This document shows positions 5,687-11,421 of a DNA stretch of 11,574 nucleotides, one piece after another. The notes beneath the pieces are model-generated. The model ran no database searches. It worked only from the letters and a program-made list of their open reading frames with translations, and had not been told where the DNA came from. Both the position numbers and the translations under genes were made by a program. Numbering within the stretch: the first letter of the stretch is position 1; each line of letters begins with the position of its first letter. The stretch comes from Nitrososphaerota archaeon (GTDB taxonomy: Archaea > Thermoproteota > Nitrososphaeria > Nitrososphaerales > Gagatemarchaeaceae), in the NCBI GenBank assembly GCA_003135575.1, contig PLCG01000094.1:58571-70144 (forward strand). The letters run 5' to 3'.

Positions 5687-6496
5687 TTGCAGATAAGGTC
5701 CGCATTCCCCCGCATCCTCGATAGGGAGTACCCGGTCGTCAAGCCCGAGTACCCGCTGCTCACGGTCCTCTACCTCCTTCGGATGAAGGAAGTGGAGGCG
5801 GTGCCCCTTGCCCAGAGCGGCAAGGGCGAAGGCAGGGCTGTCTTCGGATACTCGAGCCTTGTGAACCTTCTCTCCATGGGGCCGAAGCGCTTTGGCGCCT
5901 TCCTAAAAGAGCCTTGCAGGACCACTGCAGTCCCGCTCGGGTCCGTGGGGATGGATCAGGATTTGGGGTCCCTCCTCGACGCCTTCGGCGCCAAGCGGCT
6001 TGGGTGCGCGATGGTCCGCGGCACCGACAACAGGAGGAGCCTGGTTACTCTCGCTGACATCCTCGATCTCTATGTTAACGGGTCGCTAAGCACGAAGATG
6101 CGGATTGAGGATGTCGCAACCCCGATCTTCTCTGTGCCAGGAAAGACGCCAATCCGTGACGCGGTCCGGGGGATGTTCTCGCATCGATACAGGCGGGTCT
6201 TCATCTCAGGCGAGGACAGGTACGTCTCCGACCGGAGCATCATGGAACACCTCTTCAGTCCCATGGTCCTCGAGGACATCGCCGAGAACCCAGACAAGGA
6301 CTTCCTAGCCACCCCGATTGAGAGGCTGGAGAGAATCGCGCCGATGCCTGTTGGTCCGCTGACCACCTTCAAGGCGGCAGCCCGGAAGCTCGCCGCAAAC
6401 AGGGGTCAGTGTCTCGTCGTCAACGGGAACGAGGTAATCACCCAATGGGACCTCGTCATGAAGCCGTGGCTGGCCGGAAAGCTGACCATCAGCTAG
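5687..6496 (+). CDS. CBS-domain protein
   Basis: This 269-residue protein is built mostly of CBS-like repeats. The clearest are at about 140-190 (IEDVATPIFSV, TPIRDAVRGMFSHRYRRVFI, SDRSIMEHLF) and about 208-262 (FLATPIERL, TTFKAAARKLAANRGQCLVV, ITQWDLVM). Two more degenerate copies probably fill about 12-66 and 77-130. CBS pairs usually bind adenosine nucleotides and regulate a partner. No catalytic domain is attached here, so it is a stand-alone sensor or adaptor. The start is TTG at 5687, because the TATA box is exactly 27 bp upstream and there is no ATG nearby that keeps the first repeat. It converges on the hydrolase gene with three bases between the stop codons. The ligand and partner are unknown. 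Confidence 0.85.
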   Translation: MQIRSAFPRILDREYPVVKPEYPLLTVLYLLRMKEVEAVPLAQSGKGEGRAVFGYSSLVNLLSMGPKRFGAFLKEPCRTTAVPLGSVGMDQDLGSLLDAFGAKRLGCAMVRGTDNRRSLVTLADILDLYVNGSLSTKMRIEDVATPIFSVPGKTPIRDAVRGMFSHRYRRVFISGEDRYVSDRSIMEHLFSPMVLEDIAENPDKDFLATPIERLERIAPMPVGPLTTFKAAARKLAANRGQCLVVNGNEVITQWDLVMKPWLAGKLTIS

Positions 6497-6499
6497 CTC

Positions 6500-7120
6500 T
6501 CAGAATTCGACAGACAGCCACTCGCGCGCCGTCTTCAATTCCTCTCCGCTGATCGCATGCGTCGCGTCGGCCCACCGCAGAGTGACGTCGGCGCCAGCCC
6601 TGCCCAAAAGCGATGCCAGCCGCTCCGTCTCCTCCTTCCGGACCATGGTGTCGCGCGAGGCGGCGAGGATGAGTATCGGCTTGCCCGGCAGCTGGGGCAT
6701 CGTGTCCGGGACGAACGGGACCATGGGGCGGAAGAGCACGGCTCCCGCGAGCGCCTCAGGATGGAGGATGAGCATGCTCCCCGCGATGTTCGCGCCGTTG
6801 GAGTACCCGACCGCGACCACCTTGTCTGGGTCGAACCTGTACGCCTTGGCTGCCTCCTGGACGAATCGCGCCAGCCCATGAGTCTGCTCGGTCAGGTCGT
6901 TGATGTCGAATATGCCCTCGCCCAGCCTCTTGAAGAAGCGGGGCATGCCGTTCTCTAGGACCCGTCCGCGTGGGCTGAGAAGGGCCGCGCGCGGAGAGAG
7001 CTCGCGCCCTAGCTGCAAGAGGTCGGTCTCGCTGCCTCCCGTCCCGTGGAGGAGCAGCAGCGTCAGCGGCGACCCGCCCGGTGAGGGGACGAACTTGTGG
7101 ACGAAGTCGAGGTCAGGCAG
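6500..7120 (-). CDS. Alpha/beta hydrolase, MhqD-like carboxylesterase (probable CTG start)
   Basis: Read from CTG at 7118-7120, this is 206 residues. It has the oxyanion-hole motif LLLLHGTGG (about 21-29), the nucleophile elbow GYSNG (Ser107), the acid Asp157 (AASRD) and the catalytic His188. LSPRGRVLENGMPRFF is typical of the phospholipase/carboxylesterase family that includes MhqD. The frame is open back to a TAG just before AAG-CTG and has no ATG, GTG or TTG before residue 35. A start at the TTG at 7018 would delete the first strand and the oxyanion loop. CTG matches the expected N-terminus, overlaps the upstream dioxygenase stop by 8 bases (CTGCCTGA), and has GAGG about 10 bases upstream. 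The two genes therefore look translationally coupled. It probably acts on products of quinone or aromatic breakdown; the natural substrate is unknown. Confidence 0.85.
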   Translation of the reverse strand: MPDLDFVHKFVPSPGGSPLTLLLLHGTGGSETDLLQLGRELSPRAALLSPRGRVLENGMPRFFKRLGEGIFDINDLTEQTHGLARFVQEAAKAYRFDPDKVVAVGYSNGANIAGSMLILHPEALAGAVLFRPMVPFVPDTMPQLPGKPILILAASRDTMVRKEETERLASLLGRAGADVTLRWADATHAISGEELKTAREWLSVEF

Positions 7121-8183
7121 CTTCTATCCGCCTCGCGTGCAGGCTTTCGGGCGGTGACGGCACCGTCTCGTACCTCGGCGGCCACGTCTTGGAGCCCTTG
7201 CTGTCGGTCTCCTTGAGCGCCGCCTCTATCTTCCCGCGCGTTCCCTCGAGCCACGACGGGAGCACCAACGTCGTCCCGAGCTTCTCAATCGGCTCGTCGA
7301 CCCCATACCCGGGTTTCTTCGTTGCGATCTCTAGAAGGTTGTAGTCCGGGTCCCTGAAGTATAGCGACCTGAACCAGAAGCGGTCGATGACCCCCGAGTT
7401 CCTGATGCCCGCGTCGTCGAGGCTGCGCTTGATCCTCAGCTGGTCCTCGTCCTCCTCCACAGCGACTGCGATGTGGTGGATGTTCCCCTTCCCGACCATG
7501 CCCGTCTTTGCGCTCGGCGCGGTCAGGTACTTTAGGAAGCCGGGGTTGTCGGGAGTCCCTATCTCCACCAGCGAGGTGCCCTCCTGGTCGGGGTTCTCGC
7601 GTTCGGAGAAGCTCTCGAGGCCCACAAGCTTCTCTAGGAACTTGTGCGTCACGAGCGAGTCGCTCGAAAGCGGAGAAGCATGGTCGAACTTGACCAGCTT
7701 CATATCCGCCGTCACCTCCTTCACTTCACCACTCTCTTGCTGGCGAAGGTGGTCCGACGTGACGCCCTCCTCGTTCTTCGCGGTGATCTCGACAAGGACG
7801 CCGTCAGGGTCTCTCAGGTAGAGCGAGAGCCTCCCTTCACGAGGGAAAGGCCCGGCGACGTTGACGCCGTTGGACCGCAACCACCTAGCCCACTTTGGAA
7901 GGACGTCGACGCTCTTGACCGAATAGGAAAGGTGGTGGGGAGACCCGAGCCCTACGTATCCCCGCGGCAGCTCGGGCCACTCGAAGAAGGTTATCGCGGT
8001 CCCGGTCGTCCCCTTCTCGTCCGCGTAGAAGAGGTGCCGGTGGAACGGATCATCCTGATTGACGGTGAGCTTTACGCGCCGGAGGCCCATGACCTCCGTG
8101 TAGAAGCGCCTGTTGAGCTCCTGGTCGGACGTGACCAAGCTGATGTGGTGAAGCCCCTTGACCAAGCCTGCTACGTTCGTCAC
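7113..8183 (-). CDS. Ring-cleaving dioxygenase, MhqO-like (two VOC domains)
   Basis: This 356-residue protein has two vicinal-oxygen-chelate halves. The N-terminal half has GLHHISLVTSD (metal ligand near His13), VNQDDP, TFFEWP and YLRDPDGVLVEIT (Glu132). The C-terminal half has KFDHAS (168), NIHHIAVAVE (His236/237) and YFRDPDYNLLEIAT (Glu285). The ending VDEPIEKLGTTLVLPSWLE is characteristic of MhqO-type hydroquinone dioxygenases in bacteria. The enzyme is expected to open hydroquinone or catechol rings using Fe2+ and O2. GTG at 8183 is the start: a TATA box is 27 bp upstream and GLHHIS follows shortly. The downstream hydrolase overlaps its stop codon, so the pair mirrors the mhqO-mhqD gene pair of Firmicutes. 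The C-terminal 30 residues extend beyond the family core. Confidence 0.9.
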   Translation of the reverse strand: MTNVAGLVKGLHHISLVTSDQELNRRFYTEVMGLRRVKLTVNQDDPFHRHLFYADEKGTTGTAITFFEWPELPRGYVGLGSPHHLSYSVKSVDVLPKWARWLRSNGVNVAGPFPREGRLSLYLRDPDGVLVEITAKNEEGVTSDHLRQQESGEVKEVTADMKLVKFDHASPLSSDSLVTHKFLEKLVGLESFSERENPDQEGTSLVEIGTPDNPGFLKYLTAPSAKTGMVGKGNIHHIAVAVEEDEDQLRIKRSLDDAGIRNSGVIDRFWFRSLYFRDPDYNLLEIATKKPGYGVDEPIEKLGTTLVLPSWLEGTRGKIEAALKETDSKGSKTWPPRYETVPSPPESLHARRIEAA

Positions 8184-8206
8184 GCCTTGAATGGCGACTC
8201 CGCGTC

Positions 8207-8214
8207 TAATAAAG
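8207..8214 (-). promoter_or_regulatory. TATA box for the dioxygenase operon
   Basis: CTTTATTA on the reverse strand is centred 27 bp before the GTG at 8183, predicting a leaderless transcript. Confidence 0.6.
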
Positions 8215-8216
8215 CC

Positions 8217-8254
8217 AGTAGTAAGCCGCTACTAAGTAGCTATGCGAGAGCTAC
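8217..8254. repeat. Two tandem hairpins in the divergent promoter region
   Basis: AGTAG (8217-8221) pairs with CTACT (8229-8233), and GTAGCT (8236-8241) pairs with AGCTAC (8249-8254). Both lie just upstream of the dioxygenase TATA box and about 45 bp upstream of the opposite promoter. They share the element GTAG/CTAC, so they could be operator half-sites and not RNA structures. Confidence 0.4.
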
Positions 8255-8298
8255 CTTAGAAAGGAATTGGTTACCGTTTCGCAGCGCCTTGCCCAACG

Positions 8299-8307
8299 CT
8301 TATATTT
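8299..8307 (+). promoter_or_regulatory. TATA box for the 8329 operon
   Basis: CTTATATTT is centred 26 bp before the GTG at 8329, predicting a leaderless transcript. Confidence 0.6.
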
Positions 8308-8328
8308 TCTAGAAGCCGTTTTTCGCCG

Positions 8329-8619
8329 GTGGACTATAGCCTTCTACTGAACGCGTTCGACGCGGCTATCATCCTAGGCATTTCGGTTCCCGCGGTCTTC
8401 ATGGCGTCGAAGATCCCGAAGCAGCCCCTGCCCCTACGCACCTTTTCGCTTCTCCTCTCTTCGTTCCTGGTGGTGCACGGCCTCTACCATCTCGCCGAGG
8501 CTCTCGGCACATTCGATTCTCTCAGCATTTTTAGCTCGATCTCCGACGTGATCGTAGAGCCCGCGGGGTGGGTGCTGCTCTTCGCTTTCATGGTCTACTA
8601 CGCGCGGAGAGGAGGGTAG
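8329..8619 (+). CDS. Three-helix membrane protein A, function unknown
   Basis: This 96-residue protein begins at GTG, placed exactly by the upstream TATA box. Three hydrophobic segments lie at about 10-26, 38-57 and 73-91. A Lys/Arg-containing stretch (SKIPKQPLPLRTF) sits between helices 1 and 2, and the protein ends in ARRGG. The positive charges after helices 1 and 3 suggest those sides face the cytoplasm. It resembles the next gene product in helix order, in the (L)RTFS/FRSFQ turn before helix 2, and in the YYARRGG/YNFRRGK ending. The pair therefore probably arose by duplication. It is the first gene of a tight three-gene operon, with 9 bp to the next gene. No known family is recognised. 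Confidence 0.75.
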   Translation: MDYSLLLNAFDAAIILGISVPAVFMASKIPKQPLPLRTFSLLLSSFLVVHGLYHLAEALGTFDSLSIFSSISDVIVEPAGWVLLFAFMVYYARRGG

Positions 8620-8628
8620 AAGCCAGCG

Positions 8629-8973
8629 ATGATGCCCCTCGAATCTGGCGCCTCAGGCCTTTCAGGCGCCTTGCAGACCGTGGCGCCTTACACCGAGATC
8701 CTTTCCCTGGTTCTGGTGCTCGCCTCGTTCGCCATCATCACCTACCTGGCCCTGAGGACGAAGACGTTCCGGAGCTTCCAGTTCGAGTTGCTCCTCTTCA
8801 TGCTCGTCCTTGCCGCCTCGGAGGTCCCGAGGATCCTGCAGACGCTCGGCATCATCACAGGCGGACCATACTACGACCAGCTCGGGCTGGAGATCCACAG
8901 CGCCTCGATGGTGGTCCTGACCCTCTTCGTCGCGCTCAGGGTATACAACTTCCGGAGAGGGAAGCCAAAATGA
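8629..8973 (+). CDS. Three-helix membrane protein B, paralogue-like to the preceding gene
   Basis: This 114-residue protein has hydrophobic segments at about 22-43, 53-71 and 89-106, with an Arg/Lys turn (RTKTFRSF) before helix 2 and a basic end (NFRRGKPK). The layout parallels that of protein A. ATG at 8629 or 8632 can serve as start; GGAGAGGAGGG lies just upstream at the end of gene A. The stop TGA overlaps the ATG of the next gene in an ATGA junction, so translation of the next gene is probably coupled. Function is unknown; a two-subunit membrane complex with protein A is a reasonable inference. Confidence 0.75.
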   Translation: MMPLESGASGLSGALQTVAPYTEILSLVLVLASFAIITYLALRTKTFRSFQFELLLFMLVLAASEVPRILQTLGIITGGPYYDQLGLEIHSASMVVLTLFVALRVYNFRRGKPK

Positions 8974-9296
8974 GTGGACTCTCGGGAGGACAGCGCCAAG
9001 AGGCCACCTTCGCCGACTTTGTCGTCAGCGCGGTCAACGACGCGCTTCAGAAGACCTTCGACGCCTCCACCGCCAAGGCCGTGCAGTTCTACATAGACGC
9101 CAACATACTCGTCAAAAACCCCGACGCATATGCAGACTCGGTGCTGAGGATGTTCGGGAAGGTCGGAGGCGACGTGGTGCTCGAAACCATCATGAAGAAC
9201 CTCCTTCAGAAGGCCGGCATGCCAGGGGATCCCAAGAAGTTCTCCAACTTGAAGGATTGCGTCAACGCCGTTGCAAAGCGGTACCGCAACGCCTAG
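8970..9296 (+). CDS. Small soluble helical protein C, function unknown
   Basis: This 108-residue protein is predicted to be mostly helical and soluble. It starts MSGLSGGQRQ, then FADFVVSAVNDALQKTF, AKAVQFYID, YADSVLRMFG, VVLETIMKNLLQKAG and LKDCVNAVAKRY. No catalytic motif or metal site is visible (one Cys only). The start overlaps the stop of gene B by four bases (ATGA), with GGAGAGGG just upstream as a ribosome site. Coupling to two membrane proteins suggests a cytoplasmic partner or regulator of them. The frame stays open far upstream, but that region is the out-of-frame shadow of gene B. Confidence 0.75.
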   Translation: MSGLSGGQRQEATFADFVVSAVNDALQKTFDASTAKAVQFYIDANILVKNPDAYADSVLRMFGKVGGDVVLETIMKNLLQKAGMPGDPKKFSNLKDCVNAVAKRYRNA

Positions 9297-9321
9297 CTGG
9301 TCGATTCTCCGGCGCACGGAA

Positions 9322-9329
9322 TAAATAAG
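9322..9329 (+). promoter_or_regulatory. TATA box for the 9356 zinc-ribbon gene
   Basis: TAAATAAG is centred about 30 bp before the TTG at 9356. This predicts a leader of only a few bases. Confidence 0.5.
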
Positions 9330-9355
9330 CCACGGAGCGAACGCCGAGCGTCAAA

Positions 9356-9676
9356 TTGCCCAGCAAGAAGTCCAAGCCGAAGCCGGCCACGAAGTCTCAG
9401 GCAAAGGCAGCGAAGCCCGCGAAGGCCACAGGGTCCGGACAGGACGCCAACCTAGTCTGCGCGGAATGCTCCAGCAACTTCACGACCAAGATAGCTCTCA
9501 ATAACTTCGAGAACGAGGTGGGCAAGAAGTTCCCCTGCCCGAAGTGCGGCGCGATCTACGAGCTCATCAGCCTCCTCGAGGGAAGGATCACGGTCACCGT
9601 CCTCGCGAAGGGAGAGACCAGGACGTACGGGAAGACCTACGACGTCTCGACCAAGGACTACGCCCGTCCTCTGTGA
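9356..9676 (+). CDS. Zinc-ribbon protein with a basic N-terminal tail
   Basis: This 106-residue protein begins at TTG. The first 26 residues are a Lys/Ala/Pro tail (PSKKSKPKPATKSQAKAAKP), likely disordered and nucleic-acid binding. A zinc ribbon follows: CAEC and, 23 residues on, CPKC, with GAIYELISLLEGRITVTVLAKGETRTY as beta strands after it. The overall shape suggests a small chromatin-, ribosome- or transcription-associated protein, but I recognise no family. Its end is 10 bp from the end of the convergent gene at 9687. Confidence 0.75.
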   Translation: MPSKKSKPKPATKSQAKAAKPAKATGSGQDANLVCAECSSNFTTKIALNNFENEVGKKFPCPKCGAIYELISLLEGRITVTVLAKGETRTYGKTYDVSTKDYARPL

Positions 9677-9686
9677 CCCGGACCGC

Positions 9687-10496
9687 TCACTCGGCCGAGG
9701 CTTCTTCAGCCTTCTGGGCTGCCGAGACCTTCGAGAGCCTCACGAGCGCCTGACCGCTCTTTGGATTTACGGCTGACTGGACCACGTTCACCTTGATTTC
9801 GTAGACCGATTCGATTATCCCGACGATTATTCCGCAGAGAAAGCGGCCTGGTTCGGTCATGCCCTCGAGCAGGGCCGGGTCTTTGACGGTCACCTCGTAA
9901 CCCTCCTTTGTCGGCTTGAACTCGAAGATCCCCCAGCCAGTCGCCCGTAGGCCGTCCTTCACGTTCTCCATGAGCGATTCCTGGGTGGCGTTCCCTAGCA
10001 CCCGCCTATACTGGTTGAGCGTCTCGGCCGCGTAGCTTTCGCCCTCCCTGAACATTATCGCGCTTCCCGCTGAACCGAGCTCCAGCCGCAGCCTGTTCTC
10101 TATGTTAAGCAGCGGGATCAACCGGATTATCAACACCCTCTCTCGCCCCCACACGGTTACCGGGAAGAGGAACTTGTCGAACAGGGAGTGCTCAGTGCTG
10201 GCGAACTCCACGCTCTCCACGAAGCTCAGCCCCATGACCTCCTTTCGGATGTCGTCGGCGCCTTGGGTCGCCTCCGTCAGGTTGCAAAAGAACGTCCCGA
10301 CCATGAGGTTTTCGCCCTCATCGAGCTGAGAGTGCGCCAAGACGACTTTGGCATTGTGTCTTGAGAAGACTTCGAGTATCACCGGCAAGGAGCGGACGTC
10401 GTCGTTCCAGACCACGAGGAACTCGTAGACGCTTGCGCCCGGCATGGAGGCAACGGCAAGGTTACGGGTGAAGTACTTGGGCCTTGCCGGAATCAT
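9687..10496 (-). CDS. ACT-like plus V4R-like domain protein (putative sensor)
   Basis: This 269-residue protein appears to have two domains. The N-terminal half (about 20-105) has an ACT-like order of strands and helices: SVYEFLVVWNDDVRSLPVILEVFSRHNAKVVLA, then a strand-helix unit ending SFVESVEFAS. The C-terminal half (about 145-256) resembles V4R (4-vinyl reductase-like) ligand-binding domains: MFREGESYAAETL, then GLRATGWGIFEFKP, YEVTVKDP, GRFLCGIIVGIIESVYEIKVNVVQSA. The conserved metal-linked cysteines of many V4R proteins are mostly lacking (Cys221 remains). Such proteins are usually small-molecule sensors. The acidic, Ala-rich tail looks disordered. ATG at 10496 is confirmed by a TATA box 26-27 bp upstream. 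The ligand is unknown. Confidence 0.7.
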   Translation of the reverse strand: MIPARPKYFTRNLAVASMPGASVYEFLVVWNDDVRSLPVILEVFSRHNAKVVLAHSQLDEGENLMVGTFFCNLTEATQGADDIRKEVMGLSFVESVEFASTEHSLFDKFLFPVTVWGRERVLIIRLIPLLNIENRLRLELGSAGSAIMFREGESYAAETLNQYRRVLGNATQESLMENVKDGLRATGWGIFEFKPTKEGYEVTVKDPALLEGMTEPGRFLCGIIVGIIESVYEIKVNVVQSAVNPKSGQALVRLSKVSAAQKAEEASAE

Positions 10497-10518
10497 GAGA
10501 TTGGCGGATAGATTCGGG

Positions 10519-10526
10519 ATATTTAT
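10519..10526 (-). promoter_or_regulatory. TATA box for the ACT/V4R-like gene
   Basis: ATAAATAT on the reverse strand is centred 26-27 bp before the ATG at 10496, so the transcript should be leaderless. Confidence 0.6.
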
Positions 10527-10590
10527 GTTGTCAGAAGTTCTAGCAACCTGCAGCCCTTGACGATCACCCTCAGATGATGGATTGCACTTT

Positions 10591-10603
10591 CATAAAGTAT
10601 AAT
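10591..10603 (+). promoter_or_regulatory. TATA box for the C2H2-finger operon
   Basis: CATAAAGTATAAT lies about 37 bp before the TTG at 10634. The predicted transcription start falls inside or at the edge of the palindrome at 10607-10624. Confidence 0.5.
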
Positions 10604-10606
10604 TCC

Positions 10607-10624
10607 AGCTAAGCTAGCTTAGCT
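10607..10624. promoter_or_regulatory. 18-bp perfect palindrome, candidate operator
   Basis: AGCTAAGCTAGCTTAGCT is its own reverse complement. It lies directly after the TATA box of the C2H2-finger gene, at the expected transcription start. AGCTAGC also occurs at 10612-10618, 10621-10627 and 10647-10653, the last within the first codons. A repressor bound here would block initiation. Self-regulation by the encoded finger protein is a guess. Confidence 0.55.
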
Positions 10625-10633
10625 AGCGTCACC

Positions 10634-10933
10634 TTGTCTCCCGTCCAGCTAGCTGAGTTCCCATGCAAATACTGCGGAAAGACCTTCGCAGACGGGAGAG
10701 GGCTCGGAGGCCACGTGCGCCAATCACACCCGGCAAAGCAGCGAAGCATTCCCGCACCAGCATCGCACTCTTCTGAGGGAGAAGCCGCCGCAAGGGTCCT
10801 GGAGCTCTGGAGGTCAGGGAACGATCCGCTCACGGTCATCTCCACGCTGAGGGTCCACCCCAAGTTCGTCAAGGACGTCCTCGCGGAATACGACGGGCTG
10901 CTAAACGAGTGGAAGAAGTTCAGGGAGGCATGA
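10634..10933 (+). CDS. Single C2H2 zinc-finger protein with helical C-terminus
   Basis: This 99-residue protein starts at TTG. A classic C2H2 finger lies at 11-32 (CKYCGKTFADGRGLGGHVRQSH: C11, C14, H27, H32). A short Pro/Ser linker follows, then a helical C-terminal part (AAARVLELWRSG, LTVISTLRVHPKFVKDVLAEY) that has the look of a helix-turn-helix. Single-finger C2H2 proteins occur in archaea and their viruses and plasmids, mostly as DNA-binding regulators. The start at 10634 keeps the finger intact and fits the TATA box. The stop overlaps the ATG of the next small gene. The palindromes in its promoter suggest regulation at this site. Confidence 0.8.
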   Translation: MSPVQLAEFPCKYCGKTFADGRGLGGHVRQSHPAKQRSIPAPASHSSEGEAAARVLELWRSGNDPLTVISTLRVHPKFVKDVLAEYDGLLNEWKKFREA

Positions 10934-11052
10934 CCTTGTCCGAGCAAATGCAGCAGTGCTTCCTGGCAGACATTGGAAAGTGCGTAGGCAGGGTCGAGCG
11001 TGGGATATGCGAGGCGCACTCGACGCAGATATTCAAGATAGCTTGGAGATAG
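10930..11052 (+). CDS. 40-residue Cys-containing protein coupled to the C2H2 gene
   Basis: ATG at 10930 overlaps the TGA of the C2H2-finger gene (ATGA) and reads 40 codons to TAG. The peptide contains QQCFLADIGKCVGRVERGICEAH: cysteines at 10, 18 and 27 and a His at 30, which could make one metal site. It has no resemblance I recognise. Four-base overlaps are typical of coupled genes and occur elsewhere in this window (8970), which is the main support. The coding signal is otherwise weak because of its length, so it could be a chance frame. Confidence 0.5.
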   Translation: MTLSEQMQQCFLADIGKCVGRVERGICEAHSTQIFKIAWR

Positions 11053-11072
11053 CCGGATTCCGTCCGGCGCGC

Positions 11073-11301
11073 TTAACGTCTGCGAACTTTGATTATCGCC
11101 ACGTCTTCCATGTGGCTGGGAACCTCGACCGCCTCATCGGACACGTATAGGATGATATGGTCCTTCCCTATCCCGATCCCCGTCACTCCGGGCAAGTCGG
11201 TCAGCTCGTCGCCATGCGCGTACCTGACCTTGGCTACATGGTTTAGATGTTCGTCGGCTTTCCAGAGATATCCGTTGTTTACCGCGCGAGAAGACCTTCA
11301 T
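11073..11301 (-). pseudogene. Small conserved-looking gene with a single +1 frameshift
   Basis: A TATA-like TCTTAATA on the reverse strand (11323-11330) is centred 25 bp before ATG at 11301, as for the intact genes. That frame reads MKVFSRGKQRISLE. The convincing coding sequence continues one frame over: ADEHLNHVAKVRYAHGDEL, then LPGVTGIGIGKDHIILYVSD, ending at TAA 11073-11075. Skipping one base in the GGAAAG run near 11259 joins them into a 75-residue protein. The span is 229 bases, one more than a multiple of three, as expected. The GVTGIGIGKDHIILYV core looks like a small alpha/beta protein. The gene is either broken, a sequencing or assembly error, or frameshifted on purpose. I do not recognise the family. 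Confidence 0.6.
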
Positions 11302-11322
11302 GACCAAGCGGCATCCTGCCCC

Positions 11323-11330
11323 TATTAAGA
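11323..11330 (-). promoter_or_regulatory. TATA-like box for the frameshifted gene
   Basis: TCTTAATA on the reverse strand is centred 25 bp before the ATG at 11301. Confidence 0.45.
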
Positions 11331-11382
11331 CTTCGGATGGCAAAGACTAGATGACCGTCTTGTGTCCGAGCTGGCTGTCCTG

Positions 11383-11391
11383 CTTTTATAG
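11383..11391 (+). promoter_or_regulatory. TATA box for the gene at the right edge
   Basis: CTTTTATAG is centred about 35 bp before the ATG at 11422, implying a leader of about 8 bases. Confidence 0.55.
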
Positions 11392-11421
11392 TGCCCCGGA
11401 GACGAAACGGTCGGATATTAC

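Noticed and set aside
6491..6498. AGCTAGCT at the end of the CBS gene as another copy of the C2H2 operator
   Set aside because: It is only the 8-base core overlapping a stop codon between convergent genes, with no promoter and no full palindrome; chance is likely.
6500..7018. Hydrolase starting at the TTG at 7018
   Set aside because: This removes the first strand and the HGTGG oxyanion loop that are encoded in frame upstream.
7387..8312. Forward-strand frames across the dioxygenase gene
   Set aside because: They are antisense shadows of the dioxygenase with no coherent motif or promoter.
8568..8969. Extended N-terminus for protein C
   Set aside because: The extension overlaps proteins A and B, is Arg/Pro-rich, and is out of frame with them. 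The ATGA junction with a ribosome site marks the true start.
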